9,971 nt of DNA from assembly GCA_023433925.1 (NCBI GenBank), contig JAEYTO010000065.1:1-9971 (forward strand), written 5' to 3'. The notes beneath the pieces are model-generated. The model was not told where the DNA came from. It saw only the letters and a list, made by a program, of their open reading frames with translations, and ran no database searches. The stretch comes from Pseudomonadota bacterium (GTDB lineage: Bacteria; Desulfobacterota; Desulfovibrionia; Desulfovibrionales; Desulfovibrionaceae). Position numbers and translations under genes: made by a program. Positions 1 to 6,623 of the stretch are shown one piece after another. Position 1 is the first letter of the stretch; each line of letters begins with the position of its first letter.

Positions 1-909
1 GATGAAGGGCATGGCGCCGTCGCCGTCGTCGTTCTGGGAGCTGTAGACGCCGAAGCCCTGCAGCGTGGCGAAGTCAAGGCCCTTGAACTCGACCATGGCG
101 TCGATCATGAAGCCGCTGGTGCCGTCATCCAGGCCGTCGTAGCCGTCGTCGGCGGAGCCGTAGACGAAGTCGGCGTAGATCACGATGGGATCGAGCATGT
201 CCATGTTGAAGCCGGCGCCGGCCCACCAGACATTGGAGTTGTCGCCTTCGGCCGGGTCGCCAAGGCCGCTGTTCTCGCCGATCAGGCCGTAGGAGAACCA
301 GGGGGCGATGGTCATGCCCTCCAGCTTCACGGGCACGGCGGCCAGGAAGACGTCGGCGTCGTTGCCGGAGGTCGGGGTGGCGGCCTCGAGCAGGCGGGTG
401 TAGACCAGGGTCAGGCCGATCACGTCCGTGATGGGCGTGGACACGGCGATGGCGCCGGCGTCTTCACCGCCCTGGACCATGCTGCTGAACGCGCCGGAGC
501 TGGGGAAGGTGATGTCCTGCTCGCCGACCGTGGTCAGCACGTCGGTCTCGGGCCAGCGGAACTGGATAAAGGCGCGCTTGATGTGCAGCTCGTTGTTGTC
601 AATGTTGTTTCTCACGCCGTACTGGCCGGCGCCCTGGCCCCAGGTGATGTTGCCGTACTCGGTGTACAGCTCGCCCATCACGTTCTCGTTGTACACGAAG
701 CGCAGCTGGGTGCGCATGCGGTGCTGGAGCGTGAAGGTGTCGTTGTAGGTGCGGGAAGTGTCGTCGTCGAAGTCGCCGAAGTTGCTGAGCACGTTGCCGT
801 GCACGCGCCAGGCGCCGGCGGCCTTGACGGCCAGGTCGGCGGCGGAAGCGGTGGCCACGGTGCCCAGGACAAGGGCGGCCATGGCCAGCAGGGTGATGAA
901 GCGTTTCAT
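1..909 (-). CDS. Outer-membrane porin, Desulfovibrio homotrimeric type (3' end cut by window edge)
   Basis: The frame is open from an ATG at 909 to the window edge, giving 303 residues without a stop; the C-terminus lies outside. The N-terminus is a clear Sec signal peptide: MKRF, a hydrophobic core of Leu/Ala/Val, then an ASA-AD cleavage site near residues 23-25. The mature part is rich in Asp, Asn, Gly and aromatic residues in alternating short stretches (for example WGQGAGQYGVRNN and FIQFRWPETDVL), as expected for a transmembrane beta-barrel. The overall look matches the major trimeric porins of Desulfovibrio, which let small solutes cross the outer membrane. Codon use is strongly biased (AAC, GAC, GGC, TTC, CTG), which suggests high expression. 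A purine-rich AGGTAGGA precedes the ATG. It stands divergent to uvrC. The beta-barrel call is strong; the exact family is from memory of such proteins. Confidence 0.85.
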   Translation of the reverse strand, partial: MKRFITLLAMAALVLGTVATASAADLAVKAAGAWRVHGNVLSNFGDFDDDTSRTYNDTFTLQHRMRTQLRFVYNENVMGELYTEYGNITWGQGAGQYGVRNNIDNNELHIKRAFIQFRWPETDVLTTVGEQDITFPSSGAFSSMVQGGEDAGAIAVSTPITDVIGLTLVYTRLLEAATPTSGNDADVFLAAVPVKLEGMTIAPWFSYGLIGENSGLGDPAEGDNSNVWWAGAGFNMDMLDPIVIYADFVYGSADDGYDGLDDGTSGFMIDAMVEFKGLDFATLQGFGVYSSQNDDGDGAMPFI

Positions 910-990
910 GTCTTCCTACCTTTTGTTGCGCAATTTGGCAAAAAACAGAGACAGCCTCTTCCGACACGCTTTTACCAGAAATACAAGTCG

Positions 991-1019
991 TTTTTAGCTA
1001 CTTTCCCTGTGGCTGGCAA
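991..1019 (-). promoter_or_regulatory. Probable sigma70-type promoter of the porin gene
   Basis: On the minus strand, TTGCCA (1019-1014, five of six to TTGACA) is followed after 17 bases by TAAAAA (996-991, four of six to TATAAT). Transcription would begin near 984, leaving a 5' leader of about 75 bases before the porin ATG at 909. The surroundings are much richer in A/T than the genes. The assignment is by consensus only. Confidence 0.5.
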
Positions 1020-1160
1020 CCGGAAAATCCACATTTTTGGCGCGGGGTAAAAATTTTTTGACCGTATAAAAACTTGAACTTCGCCGGTCGCCGTTCCCTT
1101 TTCAGACAGAGGGATTATAGCTTTCTTCCAGATTCATCCCACGGCCGAGCCGCCAAGCCC

Positions 1161-3008
1161 ATGGAAGCCGATTTGAGCGACATATTCACCTTCGAGTCCA
1201 AGGACTACAGCCAGGAGCCCGGCGTCTATCTGATGAAGAGCGCCCAGGGCCGCATCCTCTACGTGGGCAAGGCCAAGTGCCTGCGCAAGAGGCTCTCGTC
1301 CTATTTCCGGCCGGCGGCGCGGCTCACGCCCAAGACGCAGTCCCTGGTGGCCAGGGTGGAGCGCATCGACACGCTCGTCACGGCCACGGAGAAAGAGGCC
1401 CTGCTCCTGGAGGAGAGCCTCATCAAGAAGCACAGGCCGCGCTACAACGTGCTCCTGCGCGACGACAAGCAGTACGCCCTGTTCCGGCTGGACAAGCACA
1501 AGGATTTCCCGCGTCTGGTCATGACCCGCAAGGTGACCAGGGACGGATCGGTCTACTACGGGCCGTTCACCTCGTCCGTGGCGGCGCGCGAGACATGGAA
1601 GATCATCAACAAGGTCTTCCCCCTGCGCAAGTGCGGCGACCACGTCTTCGGCAACCGCGTGCGCCCCTGCCTGTACCATCATATCGGCCAGTGCCTGGGG
1701 CCGTGCGTGAACGACGTGGACAAGGCCGAGTACCGCCGCATCGTGGCGCGGGTGGAGATGCTTTTGTCCGGCCGCTCCGGGGAGCTGGTGGCCGCGCTGG
1801 AGGCCGAGATGCGCGCGGCCTCCGAGGCCATGGAGTTCGAGCGCGCGGCCGTGCTGCGCGACCAGGCCGCGGCGGTCAGGCGCACCGTGGAGCGCCAGAC
1901 CGTGGTTCTGCCCGAGGAGCGTGACATGGACGTGTTGGCCCTGGCGCATTCGGACAAGGGCTTGTCCCTGGGCCTGTTGTTCATCCGTCAGGGCAGGCTG
2001 CTGGGTCAGAAGTCCTTCCACTTCCCGGGCCTGGAGATGGAGGAGGGGCCCGAGGTGGTGACGAGCTTCCTGGCGCAGTACTACACCCCTTCGCGCTTCA
2101 TTCCTCCGCGCATCGTCATGCCCTGTCCGCCCAAGGACGAGGACGGCGGAGAGGCGGACGGCGTGGTCCAGCTCCTGGTGGAACGGCGCGGCGGGCTGGT
2201 CATCCTGGCCGAGCCGCGCAGCCTGGCCGAGAAAGAACTCATCGAGAAGGCGCGCATGAACGCCCTGGAGTCGGTCCGCCTGGTGGATCGCCAGCCCATG
2301 GGCGAACTGTTGGGCCGCAGGCTCGGCCTATCCGGCGAGCCCAGGCGCATCGAGTGCGTGGACGTCTCGCACCTGGGCGGCGAGGGCATGCGCGTGGGCC
2401 AGATCGTCTATCTCGACGGCGAGCCCCACAAGGACGCCTACCGCCAGTACGCCTTCCCGGAGATCGAAGGATCGGCCGACGACTACCTGGCCCTGGCCTC
2501 GTGGGCCAAGCGTCGCGTGGAGTCGGGCGAGCCCTGGCCGGACCTGGTGCTCATCGACGGCGGCCGGGGCCAGTTGGCGGCGGTGGAGCGCGCCCTGGCC
2601 GAGGCTGGGCGGCCCGGCTTCTTCGAGCTGGCCTCCATCGCCAAGGCCGGCCGCAGGGCCGGCGAGCTTGAGGACCTGATCTATCGGCCCGGCCGCAAGA
2701 ATCCGCTGCCCCTCAAGCCGGGCAGCCCGGAGCTGCTCTTTCTCCAGAGGTTGCGCGACGCGGCGCACAACTATGTCCTGGGCCGGCAGCGCAAGAGTCG
2801 CGGCAGGCAGGTACTCCAGAGCGAGCTGCTGTCTCTGCCCGGCATAGGCCCCAAGACGGCTCGCCTGCTGTGGGAGCATTTCGACTCGGTGGATGCCATG
2901 CTCGCCGCGGCTCCCGCCGAGATGAAGGCCATCCCGGGCCTGGGCGGCAAGCGCGCCGAGCGCATCCTGTCCGCCCTGGCCGCGCTCGCCGAGTCACGCG
3001 GGGCATAG
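1161..3008 (+). CDS. uvrC: UvrC, excinuclease ABC subunit C
   Basis: This is the dual-incision nuclease of nucleotide excision repair, acting in the cytoplasm on DNA marked by UvrA/UvrB. The 615 residues match the usual length (about 610). In order: a GIY-YIG nuclease domain (GVY at 21-23, YVG at 34-36, a catalytic-type Glu in LLLEE near 84); four cysteines at 158, 170, 178 and 182, spaced as in the E. coli protein, where they hold an iron-sulfur cluster; a UVR motif that binds UvrB (about 207-236); an RNase H-like nuclease domain with Asp401 (CVDVSH), Asp440/441, Asp466 (DGGRGQ) and His536; and a C-terminal pair of helix-hairpin-helix motifs (about 556-610). All key residues are present. The ATG at 1161 begins just before conserved sequence. 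The frame extends upstream to a TTG at 1074, but that part looks like leader. No clear Shine-Dalgarno precedes either start. No LexA-like site was seen. Confidence 0.97.
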   Translation: MEADLSDIFTFESKDYSQEPGVYLMKSAQGRILYVGKAKCLRKRLSSYFRPAARLTPKTQSLVARVERIDTLVTATEKEALLLEESLIKKHRPRYNVLLRDDKQYALFRLDKHKDFPRLVMTRKVTRDGSVYYGPFTSSVAARETWKIINKVFPLRKCGDHVFGNRVRPCLYHHIGQCLGPCVNDVDKAEYRRIVARVEMLLSGRSGELVAALEAEMRAASEAMEFERAAVLRDQAAAVRRTVERQTVVLPEERDMDVLALAHSDKGLSLGLLFIRQGRLLGQKSFHFPGLEMEEGPEVVTSFLAQYYTPSRFIPPRIVMPCPPKDEDGGEADGVVQLLVERRGGLVILAEPRSLAEKELIEKARMNALESVRLVDRQPMGELLGRRLGLSGEPRRIECVDVSHLGGEGMRVGQIVYLDGEPHKDAYRQYAFPEIEGSADDYLALASWAKRRVESGEPWPDLVLIDGGRGQLAAVERALAEAGRPGFFELASIAKAGRRAGELEDLIYRPGRKNPLPLKPGSPELLFLQRLRDAAHNYVLGRQRKSRGRQVLQSELLSLPGIGPKTARLLWEHFDSVDAMLAAAPAEMKAIPGLGGKRAERILSALAALAESRGA

Positions 3009-3043
3009 CCGGGAAAGCTCCGCTAATGCATTTTGCGATTCAA

Positions 3044-3070
3044 CCGAGAGAGGGCGCTGCCCTCTCTCGG
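3044..3070. repeat. Perfect 12-bp inverted repeat (hairpin 1 after uvrC)
   Basis: CCGAGAGAGGGC (3044-3055) is separated by GCT from its exact reverse complement (3059-3070). The stem has no mismatches. It begins 35 bases after the uvrC stop. No T-run follows, so it is not a standard intrinsic terminator, although it could slow polymerase or protect the mRNA 3' end. Its form, with a second hairpin close behind, resembles palindromic elements scattered between genes. Confidence 0.85.
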
Positions 3071-3081
3071 GCTCTCTCCCG

Positions 3082-3102
3082 CCAGGGGGATGATCCCCCT
3101 GG
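3082..3102. repeat. Perfect 9-bp inverted repeat (hairpin 2 after uvrC)
   Basis: CCAGGGGGA (3082-3090), loop TGA, then TCCCCCTGG (3094-3102); the loop A/T could be counted as a tenth pair. It follows hairpin 1 by 11 bases. No T-run follows. The two hairpins together form a compact GC-rich unit of 59 bases. Confidence 0.85.
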
Positions 3103-3447
3103 ACCCCACGGTTATTGGCGGAAGGAGCAATAATTTCAGCTCAATTGCAAATCTCATAAGCCAGGGTTCAGGGCGGGCCGCCGAACCGGTGGACCTCGCC
3201 TGCTTCTCCAGGGCATCCGCCCGTGCGAGGAACGGCAAGCCTCGTCAGGGTTGCTTCAGGCGCTTTCCGCCAGACTTGGTCCCGGAGGCCATTCGTGATA
3301 AAATATGAAATTCTGGAATGGGAGACACCGCCCGGCCTTCAGGGGACAGCACGGCAATACTTCGAGCGGATGGGGGAGTTCCCGCGAAGTCGTTTTTGCG
3401 AAACGAAGCCAATTCGCCCTTGGCGGATTTCCCGCCGAGGCGATGCG

Positions 3448-4170
3448 CTACTCGCAGCGGCAGTCGTTGAGGGCTTCGCCCTTGGAGAGCGCCATGCTCT
3501 GGCCCGGCGTGAGCGGAAAGAGCCGGGTATCCGGAGCATGTTTCGCAAGCTGCTCGGCAAAGGCCTCGGTGTTCTGCTCCAGCACCGGGAACGTGCCCCA
3601 GTGCATGGGCACGACCCAGGCGGGCTTGAGCAGCTTGCAGGCGTAGGCCGCCTGCTCGGGGTCCATGGTGAAGTGGCCGCCGATGGGCAGGATGGCCAGG
3701 TCGATCTCGTGGAACCTGGCGAAGATCTCCATGCTCGCGAACAGGCCCGTGTCGCCCGCGTCGTACAGGCAGAAACCGTCCCGCAAGGTGATGATGTAGC
3801 CCGTGGCCGCGCCGCTGGCCGTGGAATGGACGGCCTGGACCATCTTGATCCGGGCGTCCGCGGCCTGGACCGTGCCGCCGATGTTCATGCCCAAGGCCTG
3901 GTCCTCTGGCAGTCCTTGGCCCGTGAGCTTCTGGATCGTGTCATAGACGCCCACGACGGTCGCGCCGGTGGCCTTGGCGATGTCCACGGCCTGGCCCGTG
4001 TGGTCCGAATGGTCGTGGGTCAGGCAGATGCAGTCCACCTCGCCCACGGCATCGGCGCCGATGGGCGCGTTCGGATTGCCCGCGAAGAAGGGGTCGATGA
4101 GCAGGGCCTTGCCGGAGGCGGTCTCCAGCTTGAAGTTCGAATGTCCGTACCAGGTCAGGCGATGGGGCAT
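3448..4170 (-). CDS. Metallo-beta-lactamase-fold hydrolase, UPF0173 type
   Basis: A 240-residue protein of the metallo-beta-lactamase fold, UPF0173 metal-dependent hydrolase type; the natural substrate of this family is not established. The metal-ligand pattern is complete: THDHSDH at 51-57 (His52, His54, Asp56, His57), His115 (AVHS), Asp140 (DAGDTG) and His190 (PMHWGT). The N-terminus WYGHSNFKLE is typical, His10 being conserved. There is no signal peptide, so it is cytosolic. The ATG at 4170 has an AGGAGG (4182-4177) six bases upstream, which fixes the start; a longer frame upstream merely overlaps ubiX in another register. It is the last gene of a probable three-gene operon, 40 bases after ubiX, and ends facing uvrC. 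The fold and metal site are certain; the role is unknown. Confidence 0.93.
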   Translation of the reverse strand: MPHRLTWYGHSNFKLETASGKALLIDPFFAGNPNAPIGADAVGEVDCICLTHDHSDHTGQAVDIAKATGATVVGVYDTIQKLTGQGLPEDQALGMNIGGTVQAADARIKMVQAVHSTASGAATGYIITLRDGFCLYDAGDTGLFASMEIFARFHEIDLAILPIGGHFTMDPEQAAYACKLLKPAWVVPMHWGTFPVLEQNTEAFAEQLAKHAPDTRLFPLTPGQSMALSKGEALNDCRCE

Positions 4171-4210
4171 GGCGGGCCTCCTGTGGCTGGTGTGCTGGCC
4201 GGGTTTGCCT

Positions 4211-4816
4211 TCATCCTGTGTACCCGCGCGGGACGGGAAATTCAATCGCGGGCAGGCCGTCCCAGCGCGTGGAAAGGGAGTGCTCGACGCCGAGACGATC
4301 CAGGATGCGCGCCACGAGATGGTCCACGATGTCCGCGACGGTTTTCGGCCGGTGGTAGAAGGCGGGCATGGCCGGCATGATGACCGCGCCGGCTTCGGAG
4401 GCCAGGAGCATGTTGCGCAGGTGCACCCGGCTGAGCGGGGTTTCGCGGGGCACGAGGAGCAGAGGCCGGCCCTCCTTGAGCGTGACGTCCGCGGCGCGCA
4501 CGAGCAGGGAGTCCGCCGCTCCTTGGGCGATGGCCGCCAGGCTGCGCATGGAGCAGGGACAGACGGCCATGCCGTGGTGCTGCCAGGACCCGCTGGCCGG
4601 CGGCGCCGCCAGGTCGCCGTCGTTGTGCGTCGCAACGGCATGGCGTGCGAGCTCCTCAAGGCGCTGGTCCGTTTCCACGGCCATGACCTGCTGGGCCGCG
4701 GGGCTCACGATGAGGTGAAGCTCCACGCCAGGCGCGGCGCCAAGGACCTGGGCCAGCCTGAAGGCATAGGGCATGCCGCTGGCGCCGGTGACGCCGAGAA
4801 TGATGCGCTTGTTCAT
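4211..4816 (-). CDS. ubiX: UbiX-family flavin prenyltransferase
   Basis: A 201-residue protein that, by family, attaches a dimethylallyl group to reduced FMN to make prenylated FMN, the cofactor of UbiD-type decarboxylases. The FMN-binding start VTGASG (9-14) is present, then a CPCSM segment (86-90), LVRAADVTLKEGRP with Lys114, RETPL with Arg124 and Glu125, HLRNML, PAFY with Tyr154, and Arg170. These match, at a constant offset of 15, the catalytic residues I recall for Pseudomonas UbiX (Lys129, Arg139, Glu140, Tyr169, Arg185), so it should be active. The ATG at 4816 has GGAGG only two bases upstream, an unusually tight spacing. It lies 24 bases after the methyltransferase gene. No ubiD is in the window, so whether it serves ubiquinone/menaquinone-type or aromatic-acid metabolism cannot be told here. 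Confidence 0.95.
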   Translation of the reverse strand: MNKRIILGVTGASGMPYAFRLAQVLGAAPGVELHLIVSPAAQQVMAVETDQRLEELARHAVATHNDGDLAAPPASGSWQHHGMAVCPCSMRSLAAIAQGAADSLLVRAADVTLKEGRPLLLVPRETPLSRVHLRNMLLASEAGAVIMPAMPAFYHRPKTVADIVDHLVARILDRLGVEHSLSTRWDGLPAIEFPVPRGYTG

Positions 4817-4840
4817 GGCCTCCGCCGGGTTTGGAATGGC

Positions 4841-5503
4841 TCAGGGACGTCCGGGCTTGAAGAAGATGGTCGTTTCCCACACGCCATTGGCGAAGGAGCG
4901 CCTCGACCAGGCCGCCAGGACCGCGAAGATTGGTCTGTACTTGGCGCGCTCGCTGTTGTCCAGGATGAGCACGCCGCCGGGCTTGAGCCTCTCCACGGCA
5001 TTCATGGCGCATTCCACCCTGGCCCTGCCGTCCACGCAGACATAGTCGAAGGTTTCGGGTGGGCAGCCCAGGATGGTATCGGCATAGGCCGCGAACTCGG
5101 GCTTCTCCTGATAGCCGAGATCCTCCAGGATGACTGGCCGCAGAGGGGAGGGCGAGGTCAGGCAGGGCGGCCGGTACAGGCACTGCACATTGCGGAGGTC
5201 GCGGCTGGCGAGGCGGGCGGTGACTTGCCGGAACCATTTGGCCTTGTGCTCCACCGAGATGAGGCTGGCCGTGCGCGTGGCGAAAAAGATGGTGCTGCGC
5301 CCGCTGCCCCACTCAAAGCCGCGCATGTGGGGCCGCAGGAAGCCTCTGAGCCAATCCACGCTGTCCGCCACCAGCCATGGATAGTCACTGTCCAGGGCCA
5401 GGCGCAGCCGTACAGGCAGGTGCAGCAGCCCCCGGGCGGCCCATTTCACCGCGAACACGGGCGGCAACTCCCCGCGCGAGGGCCGGAGAACGGGTATGTA
5501 CAC
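4841..5503 (-). CDS. SAM-dependent methyltransferase-like protein, target unknown
   Basis: A 220-residue Rossmann-fold protein with the marks of a class I methyltransferase: motif I FEWGSGRST (63-71, Glu64 with the glycine loop), an acidic residue at the end of the next strand in SVEH (Glu85), FDYVCVDGRA with Asp158, and LKPGGVLILDNSER (173-186), the usual strand-4/5 pattern. It has no signal peptide or clear membrane segment. About 60 residues precede motif I, including LRPSRGELPP near the start and a helical stretch. The frame extends to a TTG at 5569, but no ribosome-binding site precedes it. The GTG at 5503 has AAAGGAGG seven bases upstream and gives a start VYIPVLRPSR, so I prefer it. 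It would be the first gene of an operon with ubiX and the hydrolase. The substrate cannot be read from sequence; a methyltransferase of small molecules or sugars is the likeliest guess. Confidence 0.85.
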   Translation of the reverse strand: MYIPVLRPSRGELPPVFAVKWAARGLLHLPVRLRLALDSDYPWLVADSVDWLRGFLRPHMRGFEWGSGRSTIFFATRTASLISVEHKAKWFRQVTARLASRDLRNVQCLYRPPCLTSPSPLRPVILEDLGYQEKPEFAAYADTILGCPPETFDYVCVDGRARVECAMNAVERLKPGGVLILDNSERAKYRPIFAVLAAWSRRSFANGVWETTIFFKPGRP

Positions 5504-5510
5504 GGCATGG

Positions 5511-5518
5511 CCTCCTTT
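5511..5518 (-). promoter_or_regulatory. Ribosome-binding site deciding the GTG start of the methyltransferase
   Basis: On the minus strand AAAGGAGG lies seven bases before the GTG at 5503. It overlaps the upstream extension of the same frame. An out-of-frame ATG is only two bases beyond this site, at 5508-5506, too close for normal initiation. Confidence 0.7.
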
Positions 5519-5599
5519 CCCATTGCCCAATATGCCACGGAATGTGCGCACGGGAAAGGATATGAGCAATTAAGTCATTGATGAGGAAGATGGCCAGCC

Positions 5600-5628
5600 T
5601 TGACAAACCCAGCGAGCGAGAATAAAAA
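5600..5628 (+). promoter_or_regulatory. Promoter of the tRNA-Arg gene
   Basis: TTGACA (5600-5605, perfect -35) is followed after 17 bases by TAAAAA (5623-5628) within an A/T-rich run. Transcription would start near 5635, only about five bases before the mature tRNA 5' end at 5640. A strong core promoter with a very short leader is normal for single tRNA genes. Confidence 0.75.
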
Positions 5629-5639
5629 ATTTGGCTCTT

Positions 5640-5716
<77 letters not shown>

Positions 5717-5724
5717 AGAATTTC

Positions 5725-5763
5725 AAGGGCTTATGTCCGTCATGGGCATAGGTCCTTTTTTTT
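5725..5763 (+). terminator. Intrinsic terminator of the tRNA-Arg gene
   Basis: A stem of 14 pairs (5725-5738 with 5744-5757, including three G-T pairs) closes a GTCAT loop and runs into eight T residues (5756-5763). It begins nine bases after the CCA end. This is the only textbook hairpin-plus-T-run found in the window. Confidence 0.9.
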
Positions 5764-5839
5764 GCCATCCGCCCGCCAGCTTCGGAGCCTTGCCGTTGCT
5801 TTGCCGCATCCACGATTCTCAATTCGCGTCCGAATGCCG

Positions 5840-6190
5840 TCAGCACTCGATGCCCGGACAGCCCGTGTGTCGCGCGTGCTGTTCCGAGACAGGGTATTCC
5901 GCGCATACCAAGGGCTTGGTCTTGTGGATGCGGCAGGTGTATGCGCCATCCCGCGATTCCTGGCCGACCCATGGACAGTGGCGGGGCGTTCTCCCGGTTT
6001 CCGGATTCACCCACATCTCCAGCATGAGGATCGTGCCGCCGGGCGCGATGGCTCCCACCCAGGCGAGGATGTCCTCCCGGCCTTCGTTCTTCCAGCGCCG
6101 GTAGTCATCCTTGCTGCAGGGCAGGCTCGCTGTCTCAAGCTCGATGCAACAGTGGCCGCAACGTTTGCAGCGGAAGCCTTGTGGCGGCAT
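5840..6190 (-). CDS. YkgJ-family cysteine-cluster protein
   Basis: A 116-residue protein with ten cysteines. The N-terminal motif FRCKRCGHCC (Cys8, 11, 14, 15) and the later C-x9-C-x3-YP region (Cys86, Cys96, AEYP) plus GCPG (Cys111) are the hallmark of the YkgJ/CxxCxxCC family, which is thought to bind zinc or an iron-sulfur cluster; its biochemical role is not settled. There is no signal peptide. The start ATG at 6190 is chosen because AGAGGTGATC, almost an exact complement of the 16S rRNA tail, lies directly upstream; a longer frame to 6337 has no such support and reads like chance sequence. The binding site sits inside a hairpin (separate entry). It is the last of three minus-strand genes and converges on the tRNA gene. 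Family call is firm, function open. Confidence 0.9.
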   Translation of the reverse strand: MPPQGFRCKRCGHCCIELETASLPCSKDDYRRWKNEGREDILAWVGAIAPGGTILMLEMWVNPETGRTPRHCPWVGQESRDGAYTCRIHKTKPLVCAEYPVSEQHARHTGCPGIEC

Positions 6191-6197
6191 ATGATCA

Positions 6198-6212
6198 CCT
6201 CTGGCCCAGAGG
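6198..6212 (-). promoter_or_regulatory. Hairpin covering the ribosome-binding site of the YkgJ-family gene
   Basis: CCTCTGG and CCAGAGG around a single central base make a seven-pair palindrome (six pairs with a three-base loop in RNA). On the mRNA its 3' arm contains the AGAGG part of the ribosome-binding site, eight bases before the ATG at 6190. Folding would hide the site. Whether this matters in the cell is inference. Confidence 0.5.
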
Positions 6213-6360
6213 ACGGCGCATCTGCCCAAGGATGGCCGCCGTGGCCAGAACCGAGAACAAGGCAGGCCTTGGCCGAGGTGCGGAAGCTGGCGCACGTAAT
6301 CGGGAATCCGCACCCCTGCCAGGCCCTGGGCACACAATCGGCCCGGATGGCCCGACCAGA

Positions 6361-6522
6361 CTACTTCCCGTCCCTGGCGTCCTTGTAACCTTCCTTGGTG
6401 TCCTCGGCTCCTTTCTCGACGGTATCAGCGGTTTCGCCGGCCACCTTGCCTGTCTGGTAGCAGCCGGCGAGCGCGCCCAGGGTCAGCAACCCGAGCATGA
6501 GACACGCGATCAGCTTTTTCAT
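6361..6522 (-). CDS. Small lipoprotein, entericidin-like in form
   Basis: Fifty-three residues starting at an ATG (6522) with AAGGAGG seven bases upstream, which excludes a longer frame beginning further out. The sequence is a classic lipoprotein signal: MKKL, a Leu/Ala-rich core, then lipobox LAGC with Cys21 as the lipid-attached residue. The mature part is only about 33 residues, hydrophilic and charged (repeated Lys, Glu, Asp, Gly around YQTGKVAGETADTVEKGAED), likely a short amphipathic helix anchored to the membrane. The residue after Cys is Tyr, not Asp, so outer-membrane sorting is expected. Size and composition recall the entericidin family of stress-related peptides, but similarity is loose, so no name is given. 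It lies 101 bases after the glutamate synthase gene and 170 before the YkgJ-family gene, same strand. Confidence 0.85.
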   Translation of the reverse strand: MKKLIACLMLGLLTLGALAGCYQTGKVAGETADTVEKGAEDTKEGYKDARDGK

Positions 6523-6623
6523 GGCGCTCCCTCCTTCACGGTTCCGGTTCCATGACGACCTTACTCCGCCTCGGAGGAACGTCAAAGCCGCGCAGATTAT
6601 TATCCGGGCGTTCATCTCTCGGG

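Larger units (their letters stand above)
3009..3447. other. 439-base gene-free gap between convergent uvrC and the hydrolase gene
   Basis: No open frame here has a credible start, ribosome-binding site or recognisable product; the short frames that exist are rich in Arg, Pro and Ser, as chance frames in GC-rich DNA are. The first hundred bases contain two perfect hairpins (listed separately). The rest has only weak inverted repeats, such as GGTTC/GAACC around 3165-3187 and TCGTTT/AAACGA near 3390-3407. Two convergent genes end here, so transcripts must stop in it, but I see no hairpin followed by a T-run on either strand. Confidence 0.7.

Noticed and set aside
1065..1070. TATAAA as a -10 element for uvrC
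   Set aside because: No -35-like hexamer lies 16-18 bases upstream; the spot is simply A/T-rich. The uvrC promoter remains unassigned.
1074..1160. N-terminal extension of UvrC by 29 residues from a TTG codon
   Set aside because: No ribosome-binding site precedes the TTG, the added residues do not resemble UvrC, and conserved sequence begins just after the ATG at 1161.
3223..4380. Plus-strand open frame of 385 codons opposite the hydrolase gene
   Set aside because: It is the complement of a well-supported gene with all metal ligands; the product has no recognisable domain and no ribosome-binding site.
3968..5581. Plus-strand open frame of 537 codons across ubiX and the methyltransferase gene
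   Set aside because: Long antisense frames are expected in GC-rich coding DNA. It runs against two genes with conserved motifs and codes for low-complexity Gly/Ala/Arg/His sequence.
6191..6337. Forty-nine-residue N-terminal extension of the cysteine-cluster protein
   Set aside because: The near-perfect ribosome-binding site directly before 6190 and the family's usual start close to the CxxCGxCC motif argue for the short form.
6580..6585. TTGACG on the minus strand as a -35 element for the lipoprotein gene
   Set aside because: No -10-like hexamer is found 16-18 bases downstream, so a separate promoter is not supported.
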